Shown: piece after piece, positions 1 through 10,749 of the stretch
Position numbering within the stretch: the stretch's first letter is position 1
Layout: every line of letters starts with the position of its first letter
Origin: Nephrocerus scutellatus
Lineage: Eukaryota > Arthropoda > Insecta > Diptera > Pipunculidae
Direction of reading: 5' to 3'
Length of the DNA stretch: 64,000 bases
NCBI GenBank assembly: GCA_947095585.1
Contig: OX352761.1
Coordinates: 80,045,267-80,109,266 of the forward strand
Program-made: the position numbers and the translations under genes
Notes under the pieces: generated by a model
Told to the model about the DNA's origin: nothing
The model's input: the letters and a program-made list of their open reading frames with translations, nothing else
Database searches by the model: none

Positions 1-1318
1 GAGAATAGTTTGACGTTTATTCTTCGAGTTGATTCTCGCTTCCCTTGTCCAATTCCTTGAATAACCATCTTGTCGAAGCTTGTGGCCGCCTTAAGACGGT
101 TGATAGTACGCTCCGTTATAATATTAACTTGAGACCCAGAGTCTAAAAGCGCACGGCATTCCAGTTCGTAGCCTTCGTTGGTTACCAGCTTTACTATTGC
201 AGTGCCCAACAGTGTATAACTATGGTATTTTTGGTCATCGCAGGCTGCTAATGTCATTGACGTACCTTGTGGTTTAACAGCTGTCACAGTTTCTTCCTTC
301 TGTTTATAGTCCGACTGTAGGTGTAACATAGTGTGATGCTTTTGGTTACACTTAAAACAGTTCCGGGCACGGCATTTAGCCGACCCATGCCCAGATTGCA
401 GGCAATTGATGCTGAGGTTGTTTCTTTTTACGAAATTGAAACGCTCAGGTTGATCCCACTTCTTGAAAGTATTACAATAGTAAAGCTGATGACGTTGTTT
501 GCATGCGATGCAGGTATCTTGCTTACTTGTTGAAACAACTGATGTTGCTGATCTAGGGCCTGCAGTGTTTGTTCCCAACGCCTCTAACGACTGGAAACGT
601 TTTTCAATGAACCTTAAGAATTGATCGATGACAGGATGCTCTCTTGGATTTGATAAGGACTGTTCAAAAAGAATATGTGTTGAACGATCCAGTTTTTTGA
701 TTAGTAAGTGGATTAACAATGGGTCCCATCCATCTGTACTAACTCCTAGGTTTTGTAATCCTAATAGGCATTCCTTGGTGATGTCATGCAATGTCTTGAG
801 GTTGGATGCGGATGAGTTGCCGTTGGCATGACTTGGCTGTGACATAAGCCTGTTGATCCACGTAGCAACAAGAACTCTTTTGTTGTTGTAGCGTTCTTGA
901 AGTGTTTGCCAAGCGGCGTTGTAGTTTTCTTGTGATGATGAAAAGTGCCTCACAAGGCGTTCTGCTTCACCGGTCAAGTTGGCTTTCAAATACCACATCT
1001 TTTGACTGCAATCTCTTGTGCCTTTTCCAGAAAATAGGTTACATGCTGTTCGTATGCTGTCTTTATCTTATGATAATAATCTTCCGTGAAGTACGCATGC
1101 GCTAAATCCACTCCAGGAAGTCCTCGTATCTTCGAGTCTAACTCCTCGAATTTAGCCCAAGCGTTTTGAAGGCGACGACTCCTTTCAGCATAATAAGATG
1201 CATCTTTCCGAGTCGCCGAATCCTTCCGATAATTTGTTATTATCCGCTGCACATCTCCGCCAGCAGCGGATTGCAACTCGGCTAAGGTGTCTAAGTCAGT
1301 CATAATCAAGTGTTTCAC
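1..1318 (-). pseudogene. BEL/Pao gag-protease remnant
   Basis: Minus-strand translation gives, in order, a Gag N-terminal helical region (986-1318, about 110 residues, starting near 1318), a DUF1759-type Gag core (about 600-980), Cys/His zinc knuckles (about 330-540, with CFKC and a HHTMLH tail) and a Pao-type aspartic protease signature LLDSGSQVNI near 130-165. These are the order and motifs of the BEL/Pao polyprotein. The N-terminal ORF stops near 986 because of a frameshift, and the segment normally linking it to the DUF1759 core looks deleted. The rest (RT, RNase H, integrase) would lie beyond the left edge. A BEL-type primer-binding site and an LTR sit immediately upstream at 1316-2049, which fixes the orientation. 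Family assignment is secure; the reading-frame breaks are judged by eye. Confidence 0.8.
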
Positions 1319-1340
1319 CTGATCACGTCGGGGTCACCAA
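1316..1340 (-). promoter_or_regulatory. Primer-binding site of BEL/Pao element
   Basis: Read on the minus strand, the bases directly following the LTR end are TTGGTGACCCCGACGTGATC, the tRNA-primer-binding pattern usual for roo/BEL-type elements. It sits directly between the LTR terminus (TAACA at 1341) and the gag start. This defines the LTR boundary and shows that the LTR belongs to the gag remnant at 1-1318. Confidence 0.75.
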
Positions 1341-2049
1341 TGTTAATTATCTCGTTTGATAATAGATATAAGAAATCTTATTTAAATCTTCTAGTACCTC
1401 AACCAGAAGATCTTTGTAGAGTGTTAAATATATCTTCTGGTACATAAACCAGAAGATCTTCGAAGTTTATTTGAGTTCTAACTATGGCACTTGAACCGAG
1501 TTAGATTTGTGTATGTGTTTGAACAACGGCACTTCAACCGAGTTCAACGTAGACTATGAGTTGTTTGAACAACGGCACTTTAACCGAGTTCAATCGTAGA
1601 AATGAGTTTTTGTTTGAACAACGGTACTTCAACCGAGTTCAATCGTCGAAATAAATGAAAGACAAGAGATTCGTCTGCTATACTCATTACAACTGACTTT
1701 ATTAACCAAATTAACGTGCTTATAAACTAAAATAACGTGAGAAAATTGTAATATAAAAAATGCAACTTAGGAACTATCAAAACATTAGAATAAATGACAA
1801 ATATAAGATACGTGACAAAATGCAAAATAAATGTATTTCGCGTAACAAGAAGACACAACTCATACCAGACTATTCGCAAGGCAGCACTTCCAAAAAAAAT
1901 GTATTGCACCTCAGCATGTGCCATTGCACTTACTCGGCGCATCCACCTGTGACCGTGAAATAGAGATTCTAATTACAGAACTCGTTGATCGTAGTTTGAC
2001 TGCACACAATCTGGTAATTTGAATTGTGTCAACTGTTTTGCTGACTACA
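1341..2049 (-). repeat. BEL/Pao 5' LTR (about 709 bp)
   Basis: On the minus strand it begins TGTAGTCAGC (2049) and ends AATTAACA (1341), giving TGT...ACA termini with the primer-binding site directly after. A polyadenylation signal AATAAA lies in the expected middle position (rc of about 1697-1703). The outer boundary at 2049 is inferred from the TGT terminus and from the abrupt change to a non-LTR element at 2050. No second LTR is visible, so identity between LTRs cannot be measured. Confidence 0.6.
1480..1650. repeat. Tandem dyad repeats inside the BEL LTR
   Basis: Four degenerate copies of a motif close to TTGAACAACGGCACTTCAAC followed by CGAGTTCAA occur at about 1487, 1530, 1568 and 1615 (the first is partial). 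Each full copy is flanked by TTGAAC and GTTCAA, so each unit is a short inverted repeat. Period is roughly 40-50 bp. A second small repeat, AACCAGAAGATCTT, occurs twice nearby (about 1402 and 1450). Confidence 0.7.
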
Positions 2050-2056
2050 TGTCTAG

Positions 2057-3970
2057 AGGAGTTTAAACAGCACTTATGAAGAAAACCTTGTAAAGTTTCG
2101 AATAGCTAGAAATAGATCAAACGCTATATTGAAAAGGTCCAAAATAATATATGACCTAAAGATTCGAGATAGCATGCGAAAAATTTTGGATTCTGATTCA
2201 AACAGTCGAAGCTTTTGGTCGTTTGCTGCATTAATTAAAAGAAACTTTGCAGACAATACTTCGTCTATTCCTTCTTTATTTCATAATGATATTCATTATA
2301 GAACTAATATTGAGAAAGCTAATCTCTTAGCTTCTCATTTCGCTGGTGCGTCTACTCTTCCTTTAACTAATCAAAGCCCCCCAATTCTCCCGAATCTAGG
2401 CCCAGGTATGTCTAAAATCTATTTTCGGAAACGGGTTGTTTCAAAGATTCTGAAAGAACTTGACCCCAATAAAGCGACTGGCACCGACGGTATTCCGCCA
2501 TTAGTATTGAAAAGTTGTCATCTTACTTTGGCAAAACCGCTTAGCAAATTGTTTCATCTCTCAATGAAGACAGGTGTTTTTCCGTCAATTTGGAAAATAG
2601 CTAATATTCAACCCGTCCCGAAAAAAGGTGATAAATCGGCACCTACGAACTACCGACCTATTGCTTTGTTGTCGGTTCTATCGAAGGTAATGGAATCTAT
2701 CGTTAATTTCAGACTAATGAACTATCTGGATTCGAATGTTCTTTTATCCGATGTGCAGTATGGATTTCGTAAAAATCGCTCTTCAGGCGAACTAATGACG
2801 TGCATGACTCATTGTTTGGAGCGAAGCATTGAAAACCTAGGTGAATCAAGCGTTGTTTCCTTAGATATTGCTAAAGCTTTTGATAGAGTATGGCATGATT
2901 GTCTTATTAATAAGATTCGTGCGCTGAATTTACACTCCTATCTCATTACATGGATTGAGAATTATTTATGGAACCGTAAAATAAAAGTTGTATTAAATGG
3001 TATATCTTCAGATTCACATGGGATCAATGCTGGCGTGCCTCAAGGATCATCCTTGTCTCCCACGCTCTTCTTGATATATATCAACGACCTGTTGTCTTCT
3101 ACAACATGTGATATCCATTCATTTGCTGATGATACAACACTATCGACCTCCATTGAGTTTGACAATCAAAAAGAATGCAATTCTCGCTTGAATGGTTCGC
3201 GTGAATTATTGAATTTGACTATTCTGTCTAATATTCAAATCATTCTTGATTGGGGCATTTCTAGCAGAGTAGAATTTAACCCAAATAAATTCCAGTCTTG
3301 CCTTTTTTCTCAGAAGACAACTCAACATTATGTTCCTCCTGTTATTAATGGTACCTCTATTGCGAGATCTGATTCACTTAAGTTGTTAGGTTTAAAAGTA
3401 TCAAGTGATCTTTCTTGAAAAGAACATATTTATGAAATTTCAAAAAGAGCTAGCCAATGTTTAGGCTTCATAAGACGTTGTAACTTCTACTTCACTCCCT
3501 CTGAAGTGTTAAGATTATATAAATCTTATGTTAGAGCAATTTTAGAATTTAATTCATATGTGTGGGGTGGTGCTCCAAGATCGCATTTGGTTCATCTTGA
3601 TGGTGTTCAGAATAGAGTTATCCGTTTGATAAACGATGTAACCATTACTTCGTCTCTTGATACTTTGGAGCACAGACGAAATGTAGGAGCTTTACCTGTT
3701 TTCTATAAATTTTACAACGATAAATGTTCTTTAGAAATCCGTTCTCTAGTTCCTGGGCCTTTTCTCAGTAACGTAAAAACTCGTTTAAGGTGCAATCAAC
3801 ATAGATTTGCCTTAAAACTTTTTTCATGTAGAACCCAACACTTTAAATCCTCCTTTTTTCCGAGAGTCTCTTCGATATGGAATCAATTGGTCGAACACGT
3901 GTTTCCAGAATCTTATAATCTGAAGGCGTTCAAATTAGCCGTTAACAACTTCTTGAAGGATGATGGTTAA
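2057..3970 (+). pseudogene. CR1-like non-LTR reverse transcriptase, 5'-truncated
   Basis: One reading frame runs from 2057 to 3970 with a single internal TGA at 3416-3418. It encodes the RT domain of a non-LTR retrotransposon: KATGTDGIPP and NYRPIALLS (fingers), SLDIAKAFDRVWH (motif A), GVPQGSSLSPTLF (motif B) and FADDTTLS (motif C, both Asp present). The thumb follows, and after the stop comes the C-terminal block with LEHRRNVGALPVFYK and a WNQLVEHVFP motif typical of CR1/L2-type elements. The TGA falls at a position that is usually Trp before a conserved HI, so a single G-to-A change explains it. The endonuclease half is absent, as expected from 5' truncation during target-primed reverse transcription. 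The assignment to CR1 rather than a neighbouring clade is by motif memory. Confidence 0.85.
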
Positions 3971-4326
3971 AGTATTCATAAGTTGTTTCTTAATATAAAA
4001 AAAAAATATTTAATATTTTCTTGATCAAGGTTTTTTGTAGTTTTCCCTGACGATGATTCATTGATAAAAGTATTTGGACTCGCGTCGTTCTAAATTCGTG
4101 TTCGTTTTTCGTATTGCTTTTCCAATGAATCAGGGAGAATTCTGAGAAAATAAATTGAAACCGGCTACAAACATGAGGAATGTGATATATTGTAAATCAC
4201 ATTCTTTCGATTTTTATTTTATTTTGAATTTAATAAAGGGCTTAGCCCAACTTATTGCCGTGACGTTAGTCATTCAGGGAGCCATCCCTTGGCAATAAGT
4301 CTCTATATAAAAAAAAAATAAAAAAT
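3971..4326 (+). other. 3' UTR and A-rich tail of the CR1-like element
   Basis: Non-coding sequence after the RT stop, with an AATAAA signal near 4232. A 9-bp inverted repeat, CTTATTGCC at 4251-4259 and GGCAATAAG at 4291-4299, forms a stem with about a 31-nt loop. The element ends in CTCTATAT followed by an A-rich run at about 4307-4326. A terminal stem followed by a short tail is the usual form of a 3' end recognised by a non-LTR RT. Confidence 0.6.
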
Positions 4327-5060
4327 CCACAGCTCTTCAACCTGGCAGTGTAAAAAATGATCCGAGACTCAGACGCATAGGCGAGGGGAACAATCCGGTA
4401 TGTGTCCATTCAGATACTGGATTACGCAGACGACATTGACAGAAGAAGTTCCAGCATAGGTTCCTTAATTAAAATAGTGAAATAGTAAAATAGTAACGAT
4501 AACAGCATGGAACCAGAAACACGCGCACGGTTGCTTAAACCAAACTAAGCCTACTTTAGTCTGTTAAGACACTTCAAATCCAGGAATTAAACCCTGACAT
4601 CTAAGCTGCTGGTGTATAAGACAATGGTCATACTAGTACTTACATATGGTTCCGGGACTTGGGTGCTTAGCAGAAAGCATTCTGACCTCTTAGCCGCATT
4701 CGAGAGAAAAGTCTTATAGAGAATTGATGGCCCCAAATATGAGGGACGATTCCGGAGACTCTATAATGATGAGATCTACGAGCGTTACCGCGATGTCGAC
4801 ATCGCGAAGAAAATTAAGCTCGGTAGGCTCCGGTGGGCAGGACACCTAGCTCGAATGTGCGAAAAGTATTCTGCTCGGAAAGTCCTTTGCGTTAGGATTT
4901 ATAGAACACGACAGCGAGGTCGGCCAAGCCTACACTCGAAGATCAGGACGCCCAGAGTTTAGGGATGCCAAACTGGATAACATCGGCTTGCAATCGGGAC
5001 CAGTGGAGGGATTTTTTGCGGGAGGACAGGCCGGACACTGGTTGTAGAGACAAATATGAT
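4327..5060 (+). pseudogene. RTE-like non-LTR element, 3' remnant
   Basis: Plus-strand frames with several stops encode RT C-terminal sequence: LFNLAV, then YADDID (motif C), then KLLVYKTMVILVLTYGSGTW, FERKVL, YNDEIYERY, RLRWAGHLARM and RQRGRPS, and a closing tail before a GATGATGAT run at about 5056. This block is characteristic of RTE-type elements of insects, which often end in short trinucleotide repeats. There are indels between YADDID and the C-terminal block and again near 4945. The endonuclease and most of the RT are missing. Confidence 0.7.
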
Positions 5061-5563
5061 GATGATGATAGTCATAAATGCTTGTCAGACATTTGTGTCC
5101 TCTCTCACAATAATCTATAGATATAAAAAGATTGGGCAGTAGGCAGATTTGGTCACAAATAAGGGTTGAAATGTGAGGTGTATAGCATAAAATTTTTATT
5201 GTTGTTTTATGTGTTTTTCTTTCTTTGGGTTAGTGTTATTGTATGTACTACAAAATTGTCGCTTTTTCCGAACCGGTTCGCTCTTGGAGGGATTTTTTGC
5301 GGGAGGACAGGCCGGACACTGGTTGTAGAGACAAATGTGATGATGATGATAGTCATAAATGCTTGTCAGACATTTGTGTCCTCTCTCACAATAATCTATA
5401 GATATAAAAAGATTGGCAGTAGGAAGATTTGGTCACAAATAAGGGTTGAAATGTGAGGTGTATAGCATAAAATTTTATTGTTGTTTTATGTGTTTTTCTT
5501 TCTTTGGGTTAGTGTTATTGTATGTACTACAAAATTGTCGCTTTTTCCGAACCGGTTCGCTCT
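5004..5563. repeat. Direct tandem duplication, two 281/279-bp units
   Basis: The segment 5004-5284 is followed directly by a near-copy at 5285-5563. Both units begin TGGAGGGATTTTTTGCGGGA, carry the GATGATGATGAT run and GAGGTGTATAGCATAAAATT, and end CCGAACCGGTTCGCTCTT. Only a few single-base differences and short indels separate them. The first part of each unit is the tail of the RTE-like element, so the duplication happened after that element inserted. A 96-residue reading frame across the junction (5166-5456) is a by-product of the repeat, not a gene. Confidence 0.9.
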
Positions 5564-5830
5564 TTTCATATATAGTAGGCAACTTACCTACTCGCGACTA
5601 GGTGAAAAGCCTTTAAATGTTAGAACTGTAAGTAAACAACTTATTGCCAACTAATCACATGCTCGTGACCAGTGCTGCTGAAATTCTGCAATTGTAATAT
5701 TGCAGTATAATAATGGTATTTCACCGGCCGTACTACTATACTACACAAAGCTAGTAATTAATACTACTATTATACAGTAATTAAAAATCGAAACGATCCT
5801 ATATTAATTTAATTTCTTCGCGAAAAAAAG
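5564..5830 (+). repeat. Dispersed hairpin repeat with hAT-like MITE fragment
   Basis: This stretch contains CCTACTCGCGACTAGG (imperfect palindrome near 5588) followed about 75 bp later by CAGTGCTGCTG at 5670. The same two landmarks, in the same order, recur at 10620-10748 and at 12345-12398 plus 15227-15290, so it is one copy of a dispersed non-coding family. From 5670 it matches the start of the MITE at 15269-15558 but breaks off before a right terminus. No coding potential is seen. Confidence 0.6.
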
Positions 5831-5837
5831 GATTCTT

Positions 5838-6360
5838 TTTAAATTCTCTATATTAACATCGCGTGCCCGTGGCTGGCTGCCTGGCTGGTGGGCAGAATCT
5901 TGTGATAAATTTTTAACACACTTGCTAAAGCCCGATTTTATTCAAACTTTGCACTCATGTGTATTTCCCATGACAATACTTTCTATTTGGGCACCTGGGG
6001 CCTCGGGGTCGGGGTGCTCCCATACAAATTTTTTAAAAAATTTACCAGATTTTCTTAAAATTTTATACGCTTTCTGTAAAAATTTGGTAGAGATCAGGCC
6101 GGGCCGCTGGGTTGGGGGACACCCATACAAATTTTATGAAAAAAGTACCCGATTTTCTTCAAATATTATATGCATGTGTATCTCCGATGGACAACACTTT
6201 TTGTAAAAATTTGGAAGTGAAATGGTCCCGTGGTCGGGGGGCTCTCTAACAAAAATTTTAAAAAATTTACCCGGTTTTATTCAACTGCACATTGTGTATT
6301 CCCGATTAGAGAACTTACACGAAAAATTTTAATTTTTATGGGTTGTTTGTTTTATTCATT
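5838..6360 (+). repeat. CTGG-headed dispersed repeat, copy 1
   Basis: It begins TTTAAATTCTCTATATTAAC then CGCGTGCCCGTGGCTGGC, followed by degenerate tandem units of roughly 100-120 bp. Each unit has CCCATACAAATTTT, an ACCCGATTTTCTTC-like block, a TGTGTATCTCC-like block and ACAACACTTTTTGTAAAAATTTGG. It ends TTTTATGGGTTGTTTGTTTTATT. The same architecture recurs at 26318, 27265 and 30345. I do not recognise the family. The CTCTATATTAA start could be a Helitron-type 5' end but no CTRR terminus was found. Confidence 0.65.
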
Positions 6361-6501
6361 TACATGTTAATAAGTCCGGACGTACCTAATCATGGCACTT
6401 CTTCATATGTAACTTTTTCCCGTTTTTTTCCTGTTTCCGAATATTTTCTGTGTTCAATATTATATTTATAAAGTTTTTTTTACAATTAAACGATTTTAAT
6501 T
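6361..6501. other. AT-rich spacer
   Basis: Nothing recognised. AT-rich sequence between the dispersed repeat and the gypsy-like LTR. Confidence 0.5.
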
Positions 6502-6911
6502 TGTTTGTCTTTAATTAAACTATAAAGAATTTTACACACTTAATATGAATTTAATAGAATTCACCACAGTCTATTGTATCTTGACCAAAATGTTGTCTCG
6601 ATGACGCCTGAATTCTAATTAGTAAAACATGTCCGCTAAATCGAAAACGAAAACGATTTTTGGTATGGATGAACCAAAATGAACACGACGATGAACAAAC
6701 AAGGTCGCGTTGCGGCTGTCTGTCATGTAATCGAGGTAAACGCAACTGAGTATATACGATGCGTTGAATGAATTTTTGAATTGAGTAATGAAGTTGAATG
6801 TTATTTACTTTGAATTGTGGTGAATAATGAAAATAAATTTATTCTGTTGGTGCGTATAATTATTAATTGTAGTGATTAACAATTAAATCAATATAATATT
6901 AAGTCGCTACA
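6502..6911 (-). repeat. Gypsy-like 3' LTR (boundaries approximate)
   Basis: On the minus strand a purine-rich tract (AAGGAGGGGATATTGCGGGG, about 6916-6935) is followed by TGTAGCGACTTAATA, a typical polypurine-tract to LTR junction, placing the LTR start at 6911. The far end is uncertain. A plausible terminus is ...GACAAACA ending at 6502, but a shorter LTR ending near 6550 is also possible. No partner LTR is in the window. Confidence 0.4.
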
Positions 6912-7420
6912 GGACACCCCGCAATATCCCCTCCTTGAGAATGTGAAACTATTCGGCAAGTGTACGACTTTGTGTTTAAGCATGTCTGCTATTTGATCAT
7001 CTGAGTTGAGTATGCCGTATGCCGGTTTGATTCGATCAATGGAAATGGATTGATTTTTACCATTAATGGAAACGATGAATTGTTTTCGAAAACGTCGTAT
7101 GATTTTGTATGGGCATTCGTAAGTAGGTGATAAGCCCGTGCGAACCTTGTCTGTTCGTATGAAAACAAAATTGCAATTGTTCAGTGAATTGGAGACAAAG
7201 ATATTATCTTGTTTGTTCGAAAGAGGTGAGGTTGGAATGAGGTTATGCATTGTTTGTACAGTTGGTCGACCATTGTGTCCACTGAACTCACTGGGTAGCT
7301 TGATGGTTTGTCCGTAAACCATTTCAGCTGGCGAGCTCTTCAGATCTTCCTTTACTGTTGCTCGGATTCCAAGTAGAATAATAGGAATTTCCGAGTTCCA
7401 ATTATGTATTGCCCCGGGCT
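6888..7420 (-). pseudogene. Gypsy-like integrase C-terminal fragment
   Basis: The minus strand encodes the end of a Ty3/gypsy integrase: a segment reading NSEIPIILLGIRATVKED, then SSPAEMVYGQTIKLP (end of the catalytic core; the ORF from the internal Met is 6888-7322), then a GPY/F-type module with FVFIRTDKVRTGLSPTYECP and YKIIRRF, ending KPAY. The frame runs 24 nt into the predicted LTR before its stop. No envelope-like ORF follows. The sequence breaks off near 7420, where unrelated AT-rich DNA begins, so protease, RT and the integrase DDE residues are absent. Confidence 0.8.
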
Positions 7421-7633
7421 ATGAGGGCACATGAATTCACACAACGAAAAAACAGAATTACAAGTTTTAAAAAATTATTATTATTAGTTTTAATTTAATT
7501 TAAAAGCAAGTTGTATCGCGGATGGAGGCACGTTAAAGAAGAATTATTCGAATGAGGAAACGATTAATTCCTCATTCGAATAAATATTAATGTATATGTA
7601 TTATTATACATTATTATTGGATATTATATATTA
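7421..7633. other. AT-rich spacer with a perfect hairpin
   Basis: No gene. It contains TTATTCGAATGAGGAA (7544-7559) and its exact reverse complement TTCCTCATTCGAATAA (7568-7583), separated by 8 nt. AT-rich TATA runs follow up to the Helitron terminus at 7634. Confidence 0.7.
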
Positions 7634-8255
7634 TCTATATATGTATATAAAATAGAGAATTTATTTGTATATTCGTGCCTAACTAGCTCTGGAACGCCTT
7701 GACCCATTTCAACCAAACTTGGTATACATATTAGTTACTATCTGGAATCAAATATAGGTGGTGGTGGTAGCATGTTTTTTGCTGGGGGAGGCGTGGCAGC
7801 TAATAGTAGTGTGGGACCCACCGCTTTCTGAACTGCCGAGAAGAATAGTGCTAGTAGTGCACTCCTATGGCTGAGTTATGTATCCCCACAGAGGGGTGGG
7901 CGATCGATATTAGTGTGATTTTATAGTTTTCGATTCTATGGTTTTCGGGGTAGCTGAGTTAAACGGTGGTGGTAAGACAGCTCTAGGGTGATAGGGTCGA
8001 TAAATGAGGGGGAGTGACCGATATTAGTGTCGATGTTATGGTTTTTGGGATCGCTGAGTTGAATGGTGATGGCAAGACAGCTGTAAGGGGATAGGGTCGA
8101 TAAATTAGGGGGGCGGGGTTACCGATATTAGTGTTGATTCTATGATTTTTGGGGTCGCTTAGTTGAATGGGATGGTAAGACAGCTCTAGGGGGATGTTGT
8201 CGATAACTGCGGGGGGCGGTGACCGATATAAGTGTCGATTTTATATAGAATCCGT
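7634..8255 (+). mobile_element. Helitron 5'-terminal fragment, non-coding
   Basis: It starts TCTATATATG then AAAATAGAGAATT, the same 5' end that is found in reverse orientation at 38774. It continues with GTGCCTAACTAGCTCTGGAACG and then about 100-bp tandem units containing CCGATATTAGTGTCGAT and GTAAGACAGCTCTAGGG. These are the reverse complement of the array at 38040-38530. It is therefore a copy of the 5' non-coding end of the same Helitron family, in the opposite orientation and cut off at about 8255 by the Jockey fragment. No Rep or helicase sequence is attached, so it is either a truncated copy or a non-autonomous derivative. Confidence 0.75.
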
Positions 8256-9455
8256 GGTAAAATATTTGGAGATCAAACTGTAAGAAAAATACATATTTAT
8301 GGTATTGTAATCTAGTCAATTGAACTAATAAACAATAATCTAACTTAATTTCATCTATGAATACTTCCCATTGGCGTTTCATAGGATCTGAATAATGATT
8401 GAGTAAAATCAAGCATTCTATACAGCCACATCTTTGTCGTGGAAATTATTTCTTGATTAATTGTAACCGGAATATATTCCAACCGTTTGTTTGTGAAATT
8501 TATGTGAACTGACTTAGTTTGATTAAGTTTAATTCGCCATTTTTTAGTCCAACTATATATTTTATTAATAGCTGTTTGTAACTTCTGCGTTGATTCTTCA
8601 TTGGTTTTTCCAACTGCAAGTATCGCCGTGTCATCAGCGAATGTCGCTACAATATTGCTTTCGAATACAGGAAGATCATTGGTGTATAATAGGTAAAGGA
8701 TCGGTCCTAACACACTGCCTTGAGGTACTCCCGCTTTAATTTGTTTCAATTCAGAATATGTATTATCTAGTTAAATTCTGAAGAATCTGTCGTTTAGGTA
8801 TGATTTCAGAATTTCTGCATATTGTAAAGGTAGAAGAGCTCAAAGCTTATAGTTCAATCCTTCATGCCGAACTTTATCAAACCTGTGCGACATCCAGAAA
8901 TATGGTTGCACAGATTTTCTTTTCTTCTAAAGCTTTTTTAATAGTATTGTTTATTCTATGTATTTGATCTATTGTTGAATGGTGTGTGCGAAAACCAAAC
9001 TGATGATTTGGGATCAAATTTTTCCTCTCAATGATCGGATTTAACCTTTGTATCAATAACTTTTCTAAAAGTTTAGACATAACAGGCAGTATTGATATAT
9101 AGGTCTGTATGATGTTGTTTCATGCGGTGGCTTCCCTAGTTTGGGAATCATGATAACATCTGCTATTTTCCATAGACTGGGGAAATATTTGATTCTAAAA
9201 GCAGCATTTATTAGTTTAGTGAGTTTCACTAAGGCTTTTCTCGGTAGTCTCTTTAGAATTTCTCCAGTGATAAGATCAAAGCCTGTGGCTATTTTCGGAT
9301 ATATATTGGTTTTAATTTCAATTTTAATTTTAATTCATGAATTCGGTAGGTGTAGTTAGTGGGATTTCTTCACTTTCTTGGAATTCATCCTCATGCATTA
9401 TTTCAGTTTCCAAGGAGTTGTGTGGTTGAAAAATATTTTCAAGATACTCAGCAAA
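8256..9455 (-). pseudogene. Jockey-like non-LTR RT fragment
   Basis: Minus-strand frames encode, from 9455 downward: AEYLENIFQPH (just before the RT), SYRPISILPVMSKLLEKLL (9080 region), HQFGFRTHHSTIDQIHRI, TIFLDVAQV (motif A start), GVPQGSVLGPILYLLYTNDLP (motif B, 8351-8749) and VATFADDTAILAVG (motif C). GVPQGSVLGP followed by LYLLYTxDLP is characteristic of the Jockey clade. Frames change at least three times and there is a gap between about 8750 and 8877, including part of motif A. The thumb region is degenerate and coding similarity fades by about 8256. Both ends are truncated, with no endonuclease and no tail. Confidence 0.8.
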
Positions 9456-9590
9456 AATAAATAAACAAAAACAAGTACAAGTACAAGTACTACACGTAAA
9501 TAACAAAACAAATATGCTTACCTACAGTCTCTCATGAAGAAGCTTTTGATTGTCAAAAGTCAAACCACCAATATATGAAAACCCTGGTTT
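9456..9590. other. Unassigned spacer
   Basis: Contains a short run of ACAAGT units (about 9471-9492). Nothing else recognised. Confidence 0.5.
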
Positions 9591-10749
9591 TTTTTAGCAA
9601 AATTACAAATTGACTTCTTTGAGCGAGTGTAGTCCAGTCGTGTCAAGCTAATTTTAACTCGGACCAGGTTTATATTTATCCGTGTTTCTCTATTTAAATG
9701 ATGTACTTGTTGGAATCAAAACTATAAAAATTATTCACTGAAATTTTCTTATTTGCTTTTGTGCTGTTCTTTGAAAAAGCAATGTTGATGTGAATGTGAA
9801 TGATGACTTCTAAAATTTTTAAATTTGTTTCTTTCAATCGCTGGCCGTGTTTTTTATGTCTTTTTATGTCGGAAAAATCCGAGTTCCAAGTTATCCGATA
9901 AAACCGATAATTTTTTTCTCTGATCATTTATCTGCTTTTTTTTAATATCTGAAAAGATTTTTTTCTCACATGAATGTTCCATAGTAGTCGACATGTCTCA
10001 TGTTTAAAAAAACAAACAACTACTGCTGTCAAGAAATGTTCTGTATATTTTTCAGAGTAAAAAGATCATATCCGAGATTTATCGGAGCGTAAAAACCCTT
10101 CAAAGAAAAAAGATATCTCGGAGATTGAAAAAAATAGCAGATCTGAATTCTGACAGTTAAATTATCTCTCCGAGTATTCCGACATCACTAAAACACAGCC
10201 GCTAATTCACTCTATACGTTAAGATATGTAGAGTTACCATATTCCAATATAGTATTTGCAAATACATATGTATAAAAATGTAAGAAGTTTTGGATATTTA
10301 AAAAAAACGATTCTCTTCTTTTTATAGTTTTAAGCCAAAAATACTGCTGCAGATATATCAAGTTAGCACTAATGATGATGCATTACAGTTTTGTTTTGAT
10401 TACGTTCATATTATTATGTTATTTTGAATTGGTCAACAGTAATAAATTGTTGCAAAAAATTAAGTCAAGTGATAAGAAAATACAAATCAAAAAAAAAAAT
10501 TAATTTAACGCGAGTATGAATTTTTGTTTCAGGTCTAAGCAAACTACTACGCACAATACGTTTTTAATGTTTTAAATTAAAAATTTATTTTTATTAGCTT
10601 TATTGTTTTCCGACTCACAACTCTCCTACTAGTGACTAGGCGAGAAGTCTTTAAATGTCAAACAGCATCTTGTAAACTAATCAAATACCCGGGACCAGTG
10701 CTGCTGTACGTACTTCAATCAGTAATATAGTACTATTTCATCGGCAATT
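9591..10749. repeat. 1.16-kb non-coding repeat, tandem copy 1
   Basis: The segment starting TTTTTTAGCAAAATTACAAATTG at 9591 recurs at 10750, an offset of 1159 bp, with high similarity through AAGTCAAGTGATAAGAAAATAC. Its right part (10500-10749) carries ACGCGAGTATGAATTTTTGT, the palindrome CTACTAGTGACTAGG and CAGTGCTGCTGT at 10696. No ORF, TIR or LTR structure explains it. Confidence 0.8.

Noticed and set aside
5166..5456. A 96-residue membrane-like ORF
   Set aside because: It spans the joint of the 281-bp tandem duplication and part of the RTE tail; no family similarity.
6551..6745. A 64-residue minus-strand ORF
   Set aside because: It lies within the gypsy-like LTR and has no recognisable domain.
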